Origin: Myrica gale
Taxonomy: Eukaryota > Streptophyta > Magnoliopsida > Fagales > Myricaceae
Assembly: GCA_963930655.1 (NCBI GenBank)
Contig: OZ005615.1
Span: 9,814,001-9,878,000, forward strand
Length of the DNA stretch: 64,000 bases
Direction of reading: 5' to 3'
Shown: piece after piece, positions 1 to 12,600 of the stretch
How positions within the stretch are numbered: the first letter of the stretch is position 1
How the letters are laid out: the number at the start of each line of letters is the position of its first letter
Program-made: the position numbers and the translations under genes
The notes under the pieces: model-generated
Seen by the model: only the letters and a program-made list of their open reading frames with translations
Told to the model about the DNA's origin: nothing
Database searches by the model: none

Positions 1-599
1 AAACTACGTTGGAATATAATAGTGCATCATCATCAAGTAGGATCATTTATTTTCGTACCTGTACTTGTTTTTCTCTGCTTATAACATGAGTACTTAATAT
101 ATTACCTAACAAATGATAGGTATTGATCGCCCATTGCCTCTCTACTGGATGATTCTGATTACCGTTTTTTGGTGGATGTCAGGTATCTTAGACGGAGGGC
201 CTGAGACACTGATTTTTGGGGGATCATCCTTGGGAGTGAAGTGAAAATTTAGTCAGGATTTGACACCTTTTGGTTGTATTATTGTGTTGGTAGCGTCATT
301 GCTGCTCAACTTTTTCTTCCTTTTTGTTTATTTTGGTAGTGGTTTTTGGCGCTTTTTGTATCTCAATTAACAATGGTAATAATGATGAAGCACCAAAACC
401 TTTAGTGGTAGCTTACAAGGACCCTGCCCACATTCTCCCTTTCCAGCTTCAAGTTTTCAGAGTCGAATCAATGTGTTGCTGGACCCTGCCTATATATACC
501 CAGCTTACCAGCCTTTGGTTTTATTTCCTTTTCTGCTATTCCGTCTTTCCGTCTTATGTAGTTAACTGTGACTCACTGACTCTCTTGAGTAGTTTTTTT

Positions 600-829
600 A
601 GGGATAAATGCAAAATTGGTCTCTGTGCTATACGCAAAAATCGATTTAGTCCTTATGATATGAAAAATATCGATTTAGTTATTGTGATTTCAGAAAGTGA
701 TAAAATCAGTCTCTGATGGAAGACCAATAACAAACGAAAAGAGAATCACAGGGATTAAATCGATATTTTTTATACTATAGGAACTAAAACGATTTTTGCG
801 TATAGTACAAGGACTGATTTTGTAATTTT
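600..829. mobile_element. Foldback MITE family A, copy 1
   Basis: The first ~75 bp (from AGGGATAAATG) return as an inverted copy at the far end, giving a hairpin of about 230 bp. A second copy of the same element is at 56919-57152. The text with alternating 'gtcc..tgtg' motifs resembles MULE-derived MITEs. The right terminus is eroded into a T-run, so the exact end and the target-site duplication are not certain. Confidence 0.7.
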
Positions 830-1052
830 TTTTTGCTTGCATTTGCGTATTAAAATTAAAAAGAGAAGAATCAATGTGTCGCTGAAAATGCGTGTGAACT
901 GAGATCCAAATTGGTCACGACATTTGTACGACCACTTTTGCGTGTGAGCCCACTAAAGGATACGGCCTCACTGCCTCAGATTGACATGACGTCTATTTTA
1001 ACTTTATCCGCACATTCCTTATATATATATATATAACTTTTAACGGAAACAA

Positions 1053-1357
1053 GGGTATGTTCGTTTTCAACATTTTTTCAGGATTTTAAGTATATTCACA
1101 ATTCTACCACCGAACATATTTAGAATTCAAACACAAAAACCAATACATTTTACATAATCTCCAACAATTTTTTAATTTTTTATTCAACATAAATTTTTTC
1201 TCTCTATACTTTTTTCACATAACTCCAATATTTTTTTATTAAACAATTATAATCATTTCTCTCTCCACTTTACACAAACACCAATAAAACACTATTCAAC
1301 ATAAAAATTCAAAACTTTTTTAAAATCCTACATTTTTTCTCAAAACGAACTTCACCC
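1053..1357. mobile_element. MITE family B, copy 1 (hAT-like ends)
   Basis: Begins GGGTATGTTCGTTTT and ends AAAACGAACTTCACCC, an imperfect 15-bp terminal inverted repeat around an AT-rich core. A second copy with the same internal text is at 56259-56488. No clean target-site duplication was found. Assignment to hAT is inferred only from the shape of the ends. Confidence 0.6.
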
Positions 1358-2289
1358 AAGTCAACTACATAAATAACAAGAGGGGTTAGTCATATCCTTT
1401 GTTGGCATGATAAGGCTTGTATTTAATTTTTATTCGCAGAACAGTGAACCTGGACGTGCCCAGTTACATCTGGATGTGTAACTTTTAAAGATACGATTGA
1501 GGGAAGAAAAAGGTTAAAATGTAAATAGTTAGGAAAAAGTTGATGGCGCCAATAGTCAAAAGGGGATAGGCTTAAAAGTCGGGCCTAAAAATAGCGTTTT
1601 TCTCGTGAGTGGTGGGGTATATCGGTGCCGTATAACAACAAAATACAAAGACCCACGGAACATTGACTACGTATTTATGTTGCTTTCGTATCTTCAAGTT
1701 AACCACTTTGTGAACATGGCCACATGGGTACGTACGTCACACTAGCAACCTCACCACAATCCTACATACGTTGTTAATGAAACGTACAACTATTTAACCT
1801 AATCTTACTGGAGGTAGTTCACTGGTCATGTGTCATTGACTTTGTGAAATGTCATTTGGAATAAACAATTAATACGGTACACGCGTTCACATGAAGCTGT
1901 TCAATGTTACCGTGCCAACCGTGTTGCGTCGTCTATGTCAAGTCCATTACTATATGCTTTTTATTCCGTCGCAACAATCCTACTACTAATACCCTACCCT
2001 TCTAGATAATCTAATCTTGTTTTCCCATTGAACAATCCAAAACTTAGATCTAAGTAGGATTCGCCCTAGATATTTTTTTTTTGGCTCCTATAGGGCTGTT
2101 TTGTACGTCTACCCGTATTCTAAGTTGACATAATAAGCAATTTTGAATCCACTTTTGCTTTAATTGGTTTACTAACCAATATCTTCCCTTCTTAAAGTAA
2201 CTCTAGCGATGATCAGTTCAAGGGGTAGGTAGCTTAGGTGGCTTCCTAAAGTCTCTGCCTTCAATCATAGGGTTGTGCATAGGTAGGAT

Positions 2290-3378
2290 CAGTGGCGGAG
2301 CCAAGGGGGTTCAAGCCGGGGCAGCTGCCCCCCCTTGGTTCATATATATATATATATTTTCCTATCTATTTTATATATATAGTTTAATGTGTTGTGGTTT
2401 ATAAGTCAAGTCTTTCAACATTATGGCTTTTTTATTGTTTCTGTTCATTATATCTATTTTACTATAAAAATATATTCAATACACATTTTCTACTTATAGA
2501 GTGCTAAAATCTGGCAATATAATCCCATTATTTTTGGGGAAAATTTATTTAGATTAGTTTGAAGAGTTGTTCAGCGGTAGAGTAGGTAGGAGAATTACAT
2601 GTTGATTACTTGTCTCAAATTTCTCACATCCCATGCGTAAGAGAGAGGGAGAGAGGAGATATGGAGTTTATAAATCTTTGTTCATTTATATTTTGATTAC
2701 TTAATATGCTGAACATGATAGTAACCTAGTAGACATATAAATGTTGTATATTTGAAGAGATTAGAACGTTGGTGTTTAAATTTTTATTGTTTTTAATTTT
2801 GATTAGTGAATTGAATTGGTTGATGAATTTTCATTTTGTTTTGTTTAGATTATGGATAAGTTTTGGATAAAAAAAGTCAGTCAATGTGGAATCGCTTAGT
2901 ACTCCTACTTTTGATGCGAATATTAGTTCGAAAAGACCTTGTCTTTTGTTTAGTCTGGATTATATTATTGCTGACTCAAGGTTACGTAAACTCATTGAAG
3001 AATATGATGTTGGGATTGGAGATTAAATTCGTAAGGAGTATTTGATCAAAATTCCTTGTCAATCACTTGGCTTGTTGGTCATGATTTTCCTAAGAAGCAA
3101 AATGGGAAAACAATGAGGGGTTTTAGAGAGTTATGGTTCAAAACCAATAAGCAATATGAGAAAATAATGAGGGGTTTTAGAGAGCTATGATTCAAAAATT
3201 ATGAGTAAGAATATTTTTTAAGGAGTTACAGTAGTGTATTTCAATATTTTTAATGTTTTTATTCATTAGTTTTCGTTATTTTAACTCTAAAACGCCTTTT
3301 GTATTAAGTAAGAAAAAAATTTGTCATTTCGCTTTAGGAGTTTGCCCCCCCTCAACTTGAGTCCTGGTTCCGCCACTG
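2290..3378. mobile_element. hAT transposon, 1089-bp deletion derivative
   Basis: The ends are CAGTGGCGGAGCC and GGTTCCGCCACTG, an inverted repeat. They are flanked by a perfect 8-bp target-site duplication GGTAGGAT (2282-2289 and 3379-3386), diagnostic of hAT. Around 2855-3065 the + strand, read across frameshifts and stops, resembles the N-terminus of plant TTF-type/MYM-like hAT transposases (a 'LRKLIEEYD..I.D.IRKEYL' stretch). The rest of the transposase is missing, so the copy is non-autonomous. Confidence 0.9.
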
Positions 3379-3386
3379 GGTAGGAT

Positions 3387-6149
3387 CGATGACGATTTTT
3401 GTCCCACTAACATCAGCACCGCCCATGTCGATACCCTCAAATGGGTGTTGGCACTAGTCTCGTTTAGGCCGATAACCGGTGCCTAATGGTACCAATGCTA
3501 GCGGTATTCGTGAGAGAGAGAGAGGTGCGGGCGGAAGACAACATATGAGGGATCGGGATAGCGTGGAGAGGCGCAACTGTGTTGTTTAAAAAATATATAC
3601 TTTAAAAATGGTAGAAGCTGGATATTGCACACTGGTGCACCGGTGATAAGCCCTACCCAATCAAGGTCCCAAGTAATTAAGAGTGATTGATTACAAAAGG
3701 GTTTATGCTTATGGGTAACTCTATACAGAAATTATTTAATTTTTATTACTTACACTCTTACAGAAGAATTTTTAAGCACATATATGTTTTAAAAAATATA
3801 TTTTATTAAATAAAAAATAAAAAGGCCTCGCTTCGAGTGCTTGCTCTATGACTCCAACTAAAAATAATAATAATAATTTCTGCTCTAATTCACGTCTCCC
3901 AAGGTCTTTGGACATATTGAAATCGACGTGTTAATTAAGCAAATGCAGTTGATTGTCATTAGCAGTGAGGTAATATCACGCCCTTCCGGGTGTTTTGTGG
4001 ACATTCGCGGAGAAATCATATTCTCGTACACAAAGATGTTTCTTTTACGTCAATTAACAGAAGCTGATATCACCGTAATTCTGTGGGTGTTCATTTACAC
4101 CGGCAGTTACCGTTTTAACTGTCAAAACCGCTACCGCTTTTGTTACCGGTAAGGGCGGTTATTGTGCCTTAGCGGTGCGCTGACGGTGTCAAATATGTGA
4201 TTCCGTCGATTGCGGTGACGGTTTTCGTCAAACCGTCACCTACACTACCATTAACCACCCCTAGTTGAGACTTGAGATGATTATTGATTATGTGACATAC
4301 ATTTGTTGGGCTTTTGTTGAAATATGTTAGTTGATTTATGTCACATTGTTGGACACTTTTATTAGACTTTAGTCTTTATGTTTGAATATGATATTATGTT
4401 ATAATTTTGGACAACTTTATATTTGTTATGATTGTTAATGATTATGATATTATATTTAAATATGTTATGATATTTGTTCATTTGATATGATTATTGATTA
4501 TGATATTATATTGAAAATTTAAACAGCCTAAAACAGTGAAAAAAATGAAAAAACTCAAGAATTCTTTTTTTACACAACGGTTATACGGTTTAAGCGGCTA
4601 TCGTATAACCGTTACCGTTAATACCATCACCGGCAAGGGCGGTTATTGTGCCTTAGCGATGCGGTGACGTTGTGAATTATGTAATTCCGTCAATTGCGGT
4701 GACAGTGACGATTTTTGTCAAACCGTCACCTACACTACCGTTAACCACCCCTAATCTAAGAACTAAAACAAAAATTACAAATAGACCCTTAGCTTAGACT
4801 TGGTGAACAAGTAGACTTGGCAAATTCATTTACTATTTGGGATTTCTTTTATTAATAAGTAGATAATCCTAGTAGAAGATTCTTCCTTTTCTCCCACTTA
4901 ATCGCATAATTAATATAATTAAGATTCTTGCTTAATTTGTCCCCAATTAACCCATGTGCCAGCTGCTGAGATCATAGGTATGACGACTTGGCATATAAGA
5001 GTGGTCGGTCGTTTGCTTTTATTTTTAGTTTTAGTTTTCCCTGCTAACGTTCTGTCATAAGTAATTAGTTCCTCTACTATTCTTCCAATATTTTGTTTTA
5101 TCAAAAACCTAAATTAGAATCTTCTTCAAACATTCTTAATCGCATCTCTTATAGCTAGGAATGTTTTAAAACCTCAACATCTGTCCTAAATGGGAAAAAA
5201 AACCATACTGACAACTATATAAATTCTCAAAATTATTATTTTTAAATCAATAATTAGATTTTCGTCACAACAATTTTATTATATAAAAATTCTCTATAAT
5301 TTTATGCTCAAACTGCAAGGTTAATCAATTTGGAGACACCTGATCATATTGTACAGATCGAACAAATAGAATTTAATCTTTGTATTTATTTACTAACCCC
5401 ATATTTTCTCCTTCTAAAACATCTTAATCCCATTTAACCCTACTATGAGAATATATTTCCTTATAAATGTATTATTATTATTATTATTATTATATATATT
5501 CAAACTTCACTTAAGTCTTTAGTGCTAGATATAATTTTTTCATCAATTTCAATACATTTTCACCAATTCCAATAACTTTTTACAAATTTCAACAACTTTT
5601 AACACATTTTTCACCAATCCTAAGAGAATCTAAACTACTTCCAAAACAAAACAAAACAAACACAAAAACTGTTTGTTTTAAGATCTAAACCAAACATAGC
5701 CATAATCGCTTCTTTCTTTTCCCATGCCTACCCATAAAATGGAATTTTGTTGAAATTAGCCACGAGGAATTAGCCCCCATTTGACTCTGAGAATTCATTC
5801 TAATTAACCACTGGTAGGGGATTCAGATTAGAGATGACGGCAAAAAAAAAAATTGAGGGTAAACGGAAACCTATGACCTGTAAATTATAATACAGTAATT
5901 ATTCATGGATTTCATTTACATGAGTGCATGCACTGCAGTCTGCAGGCGAGTCGTCCCAACGGTCCCTTAAACAAAAAGAACAGAACTATCAAGACTATAC
6001 TCAAACGCCACCCCGGCCACAAGCTAGTAGAAAAATAAGAACTCAACTGTGGGGGAGGAGAAATCAGACCCAGAAAAACCAGAAATAATTTACACTTTAT
6101 ACAAACTTGAACTAGCTAGCATTTCTTCCCCACCATATCAACCTTGGAG
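3387..6149. other. Intergenic, transposon debris, no gene
   Basis: No coding region is supported; ORFs at 3928-4152 and 4919-5104 match nothing I know. The spacer holds a duplicated ~120-bp block (listed separately), an (ATT)n tract near 5468-5491, and a MITE-like end near 5680-5702 (AAACCAAACATAGCC), the reverse complement of the left end of the MITE at 29345. Confidence 0.6.
4145..4752. repeat. Direct repeat of ~120 bp, likely hAT end sequence
   Basis: The block 4145-4263 (GGTAAGGGCGGTTATTGTGC ... TTAACCACCCCTA) recurs in the same orientation at about 4625-4752 with ~90% identity. Both end in TTAACCACCCCTA, i.e. TAGGGGTGGTTAA on the other strand, a shape seen at hAT termini. Short inverted CGGTAAC/GTTACCG motifs surround both. 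Probably two nested or duplicated non-autonomous hAT ends. Confidence 0.55.
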
Positions 6150-6731
6150 TCAGCGAGCTAGAGCTGGATTCTTGTAATTCTCCATGGCTGCCATGTACAG
6201 AAACCTCTCATGAGGCATCTCCTCTTTGCGTTGCTTATAGTTCTTGGAGATGAATTCCTCAATTCTCCTCGCCAGATCCTTATAATCTTCTTCATCTTCA
6301 CTCTCGAAATCAATATCATCGCTTCCATCGTCATCGTTGTCTTCTTCGTAACCATCATAGCCATGGTACTCATCGCCATCCTGATCAATATCGCTGTGAT
6401 CAGAACAATCTTCACATGCCGCTTCATCTGCTGTAGCGTTCGGCTCATAAACCGAATGAGAGAAAGAGGGAAAAGAATCAAAATCTTCTTCGGATGGCTT
6501 AAGAGTAGTACTACTCCCTAGAAAGATTTTGATAAAGATAGCGTTGGACAAGAAGAACACAACCACCCGACTATTTCTTTTCACCGAGATAAACTCGTAT
6601 GTAGAATGAAAAAGGTTTTGCGGTTTAGAAACTGATGAGAGAGATACAGACAAAACAATCATCAAGATGATCAGAAGGATTGTTAGGCATAAAAGAAGTG
6701 CAAGTAGGGAAGCTATCTTCATGCCCGTCAC
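6150..6731 (-). CDS. Small membrane-anchored acidic protein, DUF761-like C-terminus
   Basis: A 193-aa single-exon ORF. Residues ~6-32 form a strong hydrophobic helix and ~55-72 a second. Residues ~77-150 are very acidic, with runs of Asp/Glu. The C-terminus (about 152-193) contains 'LARRIEEFISKNYKQRKEEM', which resembles the short basic/amphipathic motif of plant DUF761 (cotton-fibre-type) proteins; these often pair an N-terminal hydrophobic segment with a C-terminal DUF761. A TATA box 62 bp upstream of the ATG supports a real gene. The function of this family is not established; membrane location is inferred from the helices. The family assignment is tentative, but the reading frame is credible because acidic composition and a promoter coincide. 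Confidence 0.65.
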   Translation of the reverse strand: MTGMKIASLLALLLCLTILLIILMIVLSVSLSSVSKPQNLFHSTYEFISVKRNSRVVVFFLSNAIFIKIFLGSSTTLKPSEEDFDSFPSFSHSVYEPNATADEAACEDCSDHSDIDQDGDEYHGYDGYEEDNDDDGSDDIDFESEDEEDYKDLARRIEEFISKNYKQRKEEMPHERFLYMAAMENYKNPALAR

Positions 6732-6792
6732 AATTAGTCGGGTTTCGTGATATTGCTTTGTCTCTGAATATGAATAAACGCTTTCTCTGCGT

Positions 6793-6800
6793 TTTTATAG
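6793..6800 (-). promoter_or_regulatory. TATA box of the small acidic protein gene
   Basis: The minus strand reads CTATAAAAAC here, 62 bp before the ATG at 6731, a normal TATA distance allowing a short leader. Confidence 0.6.
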
Positions 6801-7717
6801 CCCCTTGGAAACGATATATCATTAAACAATCAAGGGAAATTTCCTAATTAATTTGATCTATTAATTTGAAGAAAGTCTAGCCAAGAGTACGATTAATTCA
6901 CATACATGTATCTTTAAAAGTATATACGTGTATATAACTATTCATATAATATATGTGTATATATAGACAAATAATATTGGTAAAAAAAGTCACAAGTTAT
7001 AAGGTAGACCTATTGCACTACATATCCACATGCTATTAATCTTGTTTATGGCCGACTAGCTGGCTATCAGTCGTCCTCTAAACTTTAAATATATATATAT
7101 ATCAAAACCTTGAATGCCAAGGAAGAAGAAATTTCCCTGCAATCTCTTCTATATGTATGGGAGAGAATGACATGCACTGATGAGATTCTAGAACGTATAC
7201 AATATAAAAGTATGCAATACTAGAAGACACGGAAGATGATCAAAATAACAAAACAGACTGAGTGATCTGAGGACAAATAGGATTATTTATTTAACAATCT
7301 GGAATATGTTGACTTACTGTAATTAATTAGTGCAGAAGTCATTAATGTTTAAGGTCGCCATTTTGTTCCCTGAAACTATAAACCAGCATAATTAGCAGCT
7401 TACTTAATTAACCATGTCGTCATTTCCAGTTCGACGTTAGCACCCTGCACTCTCACTGCGTTACACACAACGGCCGTGGTTTAACTTCCGGACAAGCTGG
7501 GGAAACTCTTTTCTTTTCTTTTCTTTTTTGGTGTAGAATCGTATGGCCGGTTGGTTATGGTCAAGAGAAAAGACGAAGGATAAGCATGGTATTAGAGAAT
7601 ATGATGTAGGAGACGAGCTAAGCTGACCAGCTTCTCATGAGCGGGAGACAACGGCCATAGAAAAGCTTTACCTTTTTTTTATCTCCTTTGGAAAAAAAGG
7701 TATGGTAGATAAAAAAA

Positions 7718-9107
7718 GGCTTAAATATTTCACATACCCCTGTGGTTTGACCTTTTTCCTGAAATATCCATGGGGTTCAATTTGTTGTCCCGCTGCCCTT
7801 GTGGTGACCTACCATTCTCATAAGTACCCCTCCGTGCTGATTCCGTCTCTAACTTAACCAGAGATGCTGAGGTGTCAACATTTGACACGTAATAGCCAAT
7901 CCTGAGATGACATGTGGAAAATTTGCTGACATGGCTTCTACCCCCGTGGTTCCCGTTGTGGCCACATTGTCCACAGAATAAAATTCCAAATTTGCCCCTG
8001 TCAGGTTTGGGCAAAGCAGGGGAACCACAGGGGTAGATAGTACGGCCTGAGAGCATCCTTGTTCGTCATACACTCACTGTACTCTGTGATGTAAAAGTCA
8101 TCAACAAACGGCATTCCTTCCTCCTTGAACCCCACCATGGCCACATCGGAACCACACATGAGCTCTAAAAAGGTAGTCGGTTTTGCCCACCCAAATGCCA
8201 GATAATTCATGATCCTAGTCGCTTCCTCCAAACCGATATCGATCGAACCCTGGTCAACATTCAATGTCCACAGAATCCTATAATTTTCTGACAACACTTT
8301 ACAATTCTCAAGCATAGTCGACTCCACATGAACTGGGAGTCCCTCCCCGGGACCTTCATTCGATGGAGAGGGAGCCAAATCGGCGGACCCGTTTATAGTG
8401 CCGGCGAGCACGACGTGCCTGAAGTCCGACGCGGTGGGAAGGTCCCAAACGGCGAGGACTTGGATCTGATCCCAGGTCACGTTCTTCCTCAAATGCACGA
8501 CGAAGCTAGCGTTCTTATAGGTTTCGTTTAGGTTATGGTCAGAGACCATGAAGCCGACGGTGAGGTTTCCGAAATCCGGTGTGACCGCACCCCACCAACG
8601 GACTTCGGTCCCTGGTAGCATGTCGAATTGGGAAACCCAAAAAGAACAATCGTCGATTATGGTTAGGACGCCTCGGAGTTGGTGCTGGGCCATCTTGAAT
8701 TCGGATCGGAGGTGGACGAGTGGGCTGCCGATGAGAAAAACAGAGTGCGGAGGATGATGTGAGCAACGTAGGCTAGAAGGTGGGGCTGGTCCTTCTCATG
8801 TTTGGGCGAAGCAGGGACTTTTGCTAAGATAGGGGCAAATTTGGAATTTTATTCCGTGGACAACGTGGCCACAACAGGAACCACAGGGGTAGAAGCCATG
8901 TCAGCCAATCTTCCATGTGTCATCTCAAGATTGGCTATTACGTGTCAAATATTGACACAACATCTCCCGTTAAGTTAGAGACGAAATCAGCACGGAGGGG
9001 TATTTATGGGAATTGTAAGTCACCAAAGGGGCAGCGGGACAACAAATTGAACCCCAGGACTATTTTCAGGAAAATGTCAAAACACAGGAGTATGAAATAT
9101 TTAAGCC
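7718..9107. mobile_element. Pack-MULE, 1390 bp, carrying a DM13/DOMON gene fragment
   Basis: Long terminal inverted repeats, about 7718-8002 and 8828-9107, roughly 85-90% identical, start GGCTTAAATATTTCA. An 8-bp duplication TAAAAAAA flanks both ends (7710-7717 and 9108-9115). MULEs usually make 8-11-bp duplications, but this one is low-complexity. No transposase is present. The interior is a piece of a cellular gene. A short direct repeat (GTTTGGGC[A/G]AAGCAGGG, near 8007 and 8799) borders the captured segment. Confidence 0.85.
8070..8720 (-). pseudogene. Captured fragment of a cytochrome b561/DM13/DOMON protein gene
   Basis: The minus strand encodes, without interruption, a DM13-type domain ('QHQLRGVLTIIDDCSFWVSQ', 'WWGAVTPDF', 'TWDQIQVLAVWD') followed by part of a DOMON domain ('YRILWTLNVDQGSIDIGLEE', 'NYLAFGWA', 'PFVDDFYITEYSEC'). 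This order matches the plant protein family typified by Arabidopsis At5g54830 (recognised from memory), whose C-terminal cytochrome b561 membrane part is absent here. The reading frame continues into the transposon inverted repeat at both ends, so any product would be a chimera. It is a fragment inside a Pack-MULE, not a normal gene. The open frame could mean recent capture or selection. Confidence 0.85.
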
Positions 9108-9639
9108 TAAAAAAATAACTCCGTATTTTCCATTCCTCAAGATATTCTACCAAGTTTCTGGGTTGCGGGGAAAAAGAAAAAAAAAAGAACATTTTTCCTT
9201 GAGATTGGCAGGAAGTACTGTGATAACTATATAATGATATCTACAGCCCTTTTTTCCTCAATCGCTGGCTTTAACTTATTGGCACTCTTTATTTAGCAAA
9301 TGCTTTAGGGACTCCCAAGATTTGAAAAGTTGTCTCAGATGATTTGAGTCATAAATAGGCAAACCAATTGCGATTACATTAAAAGATCCTACTCATAGCA
9401 AGTGCAGAAATCTACTTAATCAGCCTACAAATCACATTTCCTACCTGATAGAAATTTATGAATCTACTTGGAAGTTCCATTAACTGTTACCCTACTTCCT
9501 CCAGTTACAACAATCAATAGCTTTTAAGGACAGATCTAGAAATTAAAACAGGACTTCCTACGTTGTGAAAGACAAAGATCGAGGAACAATTTCGTCAGCA
9601 GGAGACTTCCAAGATAATATTTGATTGCAGCACAAAGCA

Positions 9640-12600
9640 TTAACCTCCTCCGGGTAAAGATATATTGATATCAGTTCCAGCGTTTCTCGAGTCTTGCACA
9701 TTGTGCATGATTGCCCAGTTTTCTCTTCGGAAGGTGGGGGAAGGAACAACAACGTTTGATCTTGGGGTGCTAGAATTGTGCTGTCCATTTCCTCCCAGGC
9801 CCTCCTCGTTTTCATTGTTGAAAGCAGGTACCATAGCAGCTATGGTAGTAGCTGGTGTAACAATAGCCGGGATGCCCTCATTCTTCAGCTTCTTCGGTTT
9901 CCGCTCCTGCTGGTTGTTCGCTAGAAAGCTGCCTACCACAACCTGATGTGCTCAGACAAACAGATTAAGTCAGTATTCCAAGCGACGGTTCATTTCAGTC
10001 ATGTACTAGAGTTCATGAGGTAGCTCATAAGCTGCAAAGTCATCAACTAATCAAGAACCATGGTGAATTCTAGCCTGTGGTGGGTTTGGACAGGTTGACT
10101 ACATCCACAATAATTACTTGTGGGTGCACTCAAACATGCCTTCTTTGGTCGTTCGGTTGAATTTTGTTTTCCTCAGGCCCTTGAATTCTCTCCCAGCATC
10201 CTGAGTAAATCTCCCCTCCAAAAAAATACAGAAGAAAAACAAACAACCCAAAAACAGATGGAAAAAACAAACAGAAGAAGAAATGAAATGCGAGGATAAC
10301 TCCATAGAAGGCCTACCTGCACTGGACTAGCAGCTACCAGAAGTCCTGCAACTCCTCCCCCAACAACACGACCATCAGGGCTTGCCAAAGAGACGCTCAT
10401 CCCCCCTGACCTGCTTCTAGGTCCTTGAGTGTCAGTAGGAATGAAAGATCCAGACAAGGAAAGTATCTCAAAACGACCCTACAACAGAAACAGGAAGGAG
10501 AAACCTTAGATAAGAGTCAGATTTTAGTGCAGCCAACAAGATTTCTTCTTTCTTTTGTTTCACTTTACAAACAATCTATATTATGCCTGAGCACTCATAG
10601 CAGAGAATAAAATATCCTGGGTATAATTGCTTCTACAGTTCACTCTGAACTAAGCTCGAACAAAACCTTTGTGTTGATGAACCTTCCTAATCTCTTTCTG
10701 ATTCACTCATTTATACTCCACTTAATCCTACAATCCAATACAAATTCCCAGCGCTCTCCTGTATCTTTGCAGCAGGCCTCGGGCCCTACTTAGTTGACTA
10801 ACAATGGCAAATTGTTGTGAAACTAACTAGGGCCCTTTTGAATTGAATCCTAAGCTATCTATCAGGGTGATATGAAGGTATGGCAAAACATAAGCAGACA
10901 ACATCAGAGAGCTGGCAACTTTCTCCTCACGACAAGGTCATGGAAAATGCAATCTTAAAGGTGGTTGTAAATTACCAATGGTTCCATTGAGTGAAAGCCG
11001 CAAAGTCAAAAGTAATATTTAGTTTCTTTTATGAAGGGCATCATTTCCTGAGATCGTGCTTTCAACCCTGGCAAGTTTCAATGCATGTACATAACATGAT
11101 GAGGGAGATGCATGAAGGGTGGGGGTGGGGGGTGGGGAGACAAAACCACCTCTCTAACCCTTTGGTACTAGATGGTACAGATGTCCATAGATATCCCTAT
11201 GAATAATTCCCATAGTTAAAATACTTCATGCCACACAAATAAATCTCGACTGTTTTTGGATGAAAGTTGCAACTATTTGCCATTAGATGTTACCATCGCT
11301 ATTATGTATAAACTTTAAAAAATGAAAATCTTGGCCATGCATCAACAGCTTAGGGTTTGTTCTAATTAATTAAGGAGCAAACACATGGACAGAAAATTTG
11401 ACCGCTAGTTCAAGGTTGAAAGCTTCGGTCCTCTACCTAATTAGGAAAACGTAATTAAGAAAATTCTTACAAGATTAACTGATTAAGAAAAGAGAGCATA
11501 AAATATGTTTTATGACCTACAACTTGAAGGAGAGTTACTTGTCAAAAAAAAAAACTTGAACGAGAGTTAAATGCATGGAATACACAAATTGCCAATTGAT
11601 TGCTGTTTCTGTGGCTTCTTTTCTGAGACACTGATGTACCAGCACATCCTTATCATGTCAAAGAATCTCACCTGTTTTAACCTGTTCTGAGATTACCTTT
11701 TCTACGTGCTAATCCAGAAATCATAACTCTTAAATCTCATATAAGTATAGCAAGAAGAATACACAGATTGCACCAGAATGTAATTATAGATTGCAAGTAC
11801 GAATTATCCAAAAAAATAGAATATATTTCAAGATAGAATCATTAAGTGCAATACCTCATACGTTAGGGTACCCCCAGAAGAATCAGGCTGTCGAAGTGTA
11901 ACATTTGAAATTACTCCATTGGCAGATAAGATGCAAATAGCTCGAGGTCCTTGTTGCGAAAATGATATAACCTTCATTGTGACATCCTGTTGACAACCAA
12001 GATTACAAAAAATAAAAGGTCGAAAAACCCAACAAAAGAGAGTCGCAGAAATTGGAGATATAAAGCAATAGCAAGCAATTAAGAATTTGAGGAAAACTGG
12101 AAATTGGAGTTGCACTTTATCCATTACAGCATGATAGAAGCACTATCGTTGACCTAATCCCAAAAGAAAAATTACGGTTCATTTACCTGAGAAAAGGAGA
12201 AAAAAAAAGAAGCACTACACAGTTAAACTGATTTTTATTTAAACGGTTGCTTCTATATAATAAGGGAAGTTAACTTTAGCAAAACACTTACAAGAGAAAC
12301 TCCTTGAATTTCAGGAATAAAAAACACAAGAAAAAACTGTAAAGACTGTTCGTCGAGTTACATAACAGGGGTTGGAATCTAACAGATATTAATAGAAAGA
12401 CTCAACATAAGCTACGTTTTAGGCTATCAGCTATAAATCCTGCTGAATTTGTGTAGCATTAATTACATGTAAACCCCCGTCACTTTCTTATATTTGCTAT
12501 TGAAACCTTGGTTATCGTAGATAGGATGGAAGTTCTCATGATGAAACTCTGAGAATTAATCTAGGGATACACCTACATGTAGATACTCAAATGAAAATCA

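Larger units (their letters stand above)
1..2281. other. Intergenic, no gene seen
   Basis: AT-rich spacer with no convincing coding sequence. The ORF at 324-716 has no recognisable domain and its end runs into a MITE. Two MITEs lie here (about 600-829 and 1053-1357) and are listed separately. A short (TA)n tract sits near 1021-1035. Confidence 0.6.

Noticed and set aside
6158-6521. ORFs on both strands overlapping the acidic protein gene
   Set aside because: They are out-of-frame shadows of the acidic repeat-like codons.
7730-9118. ORFs of 108 aa (-) and 67 aa (+) sharing similar proteins
   Set aside because: They are the two inverted repeats of the Pack-MULE translated in mirrored frames.
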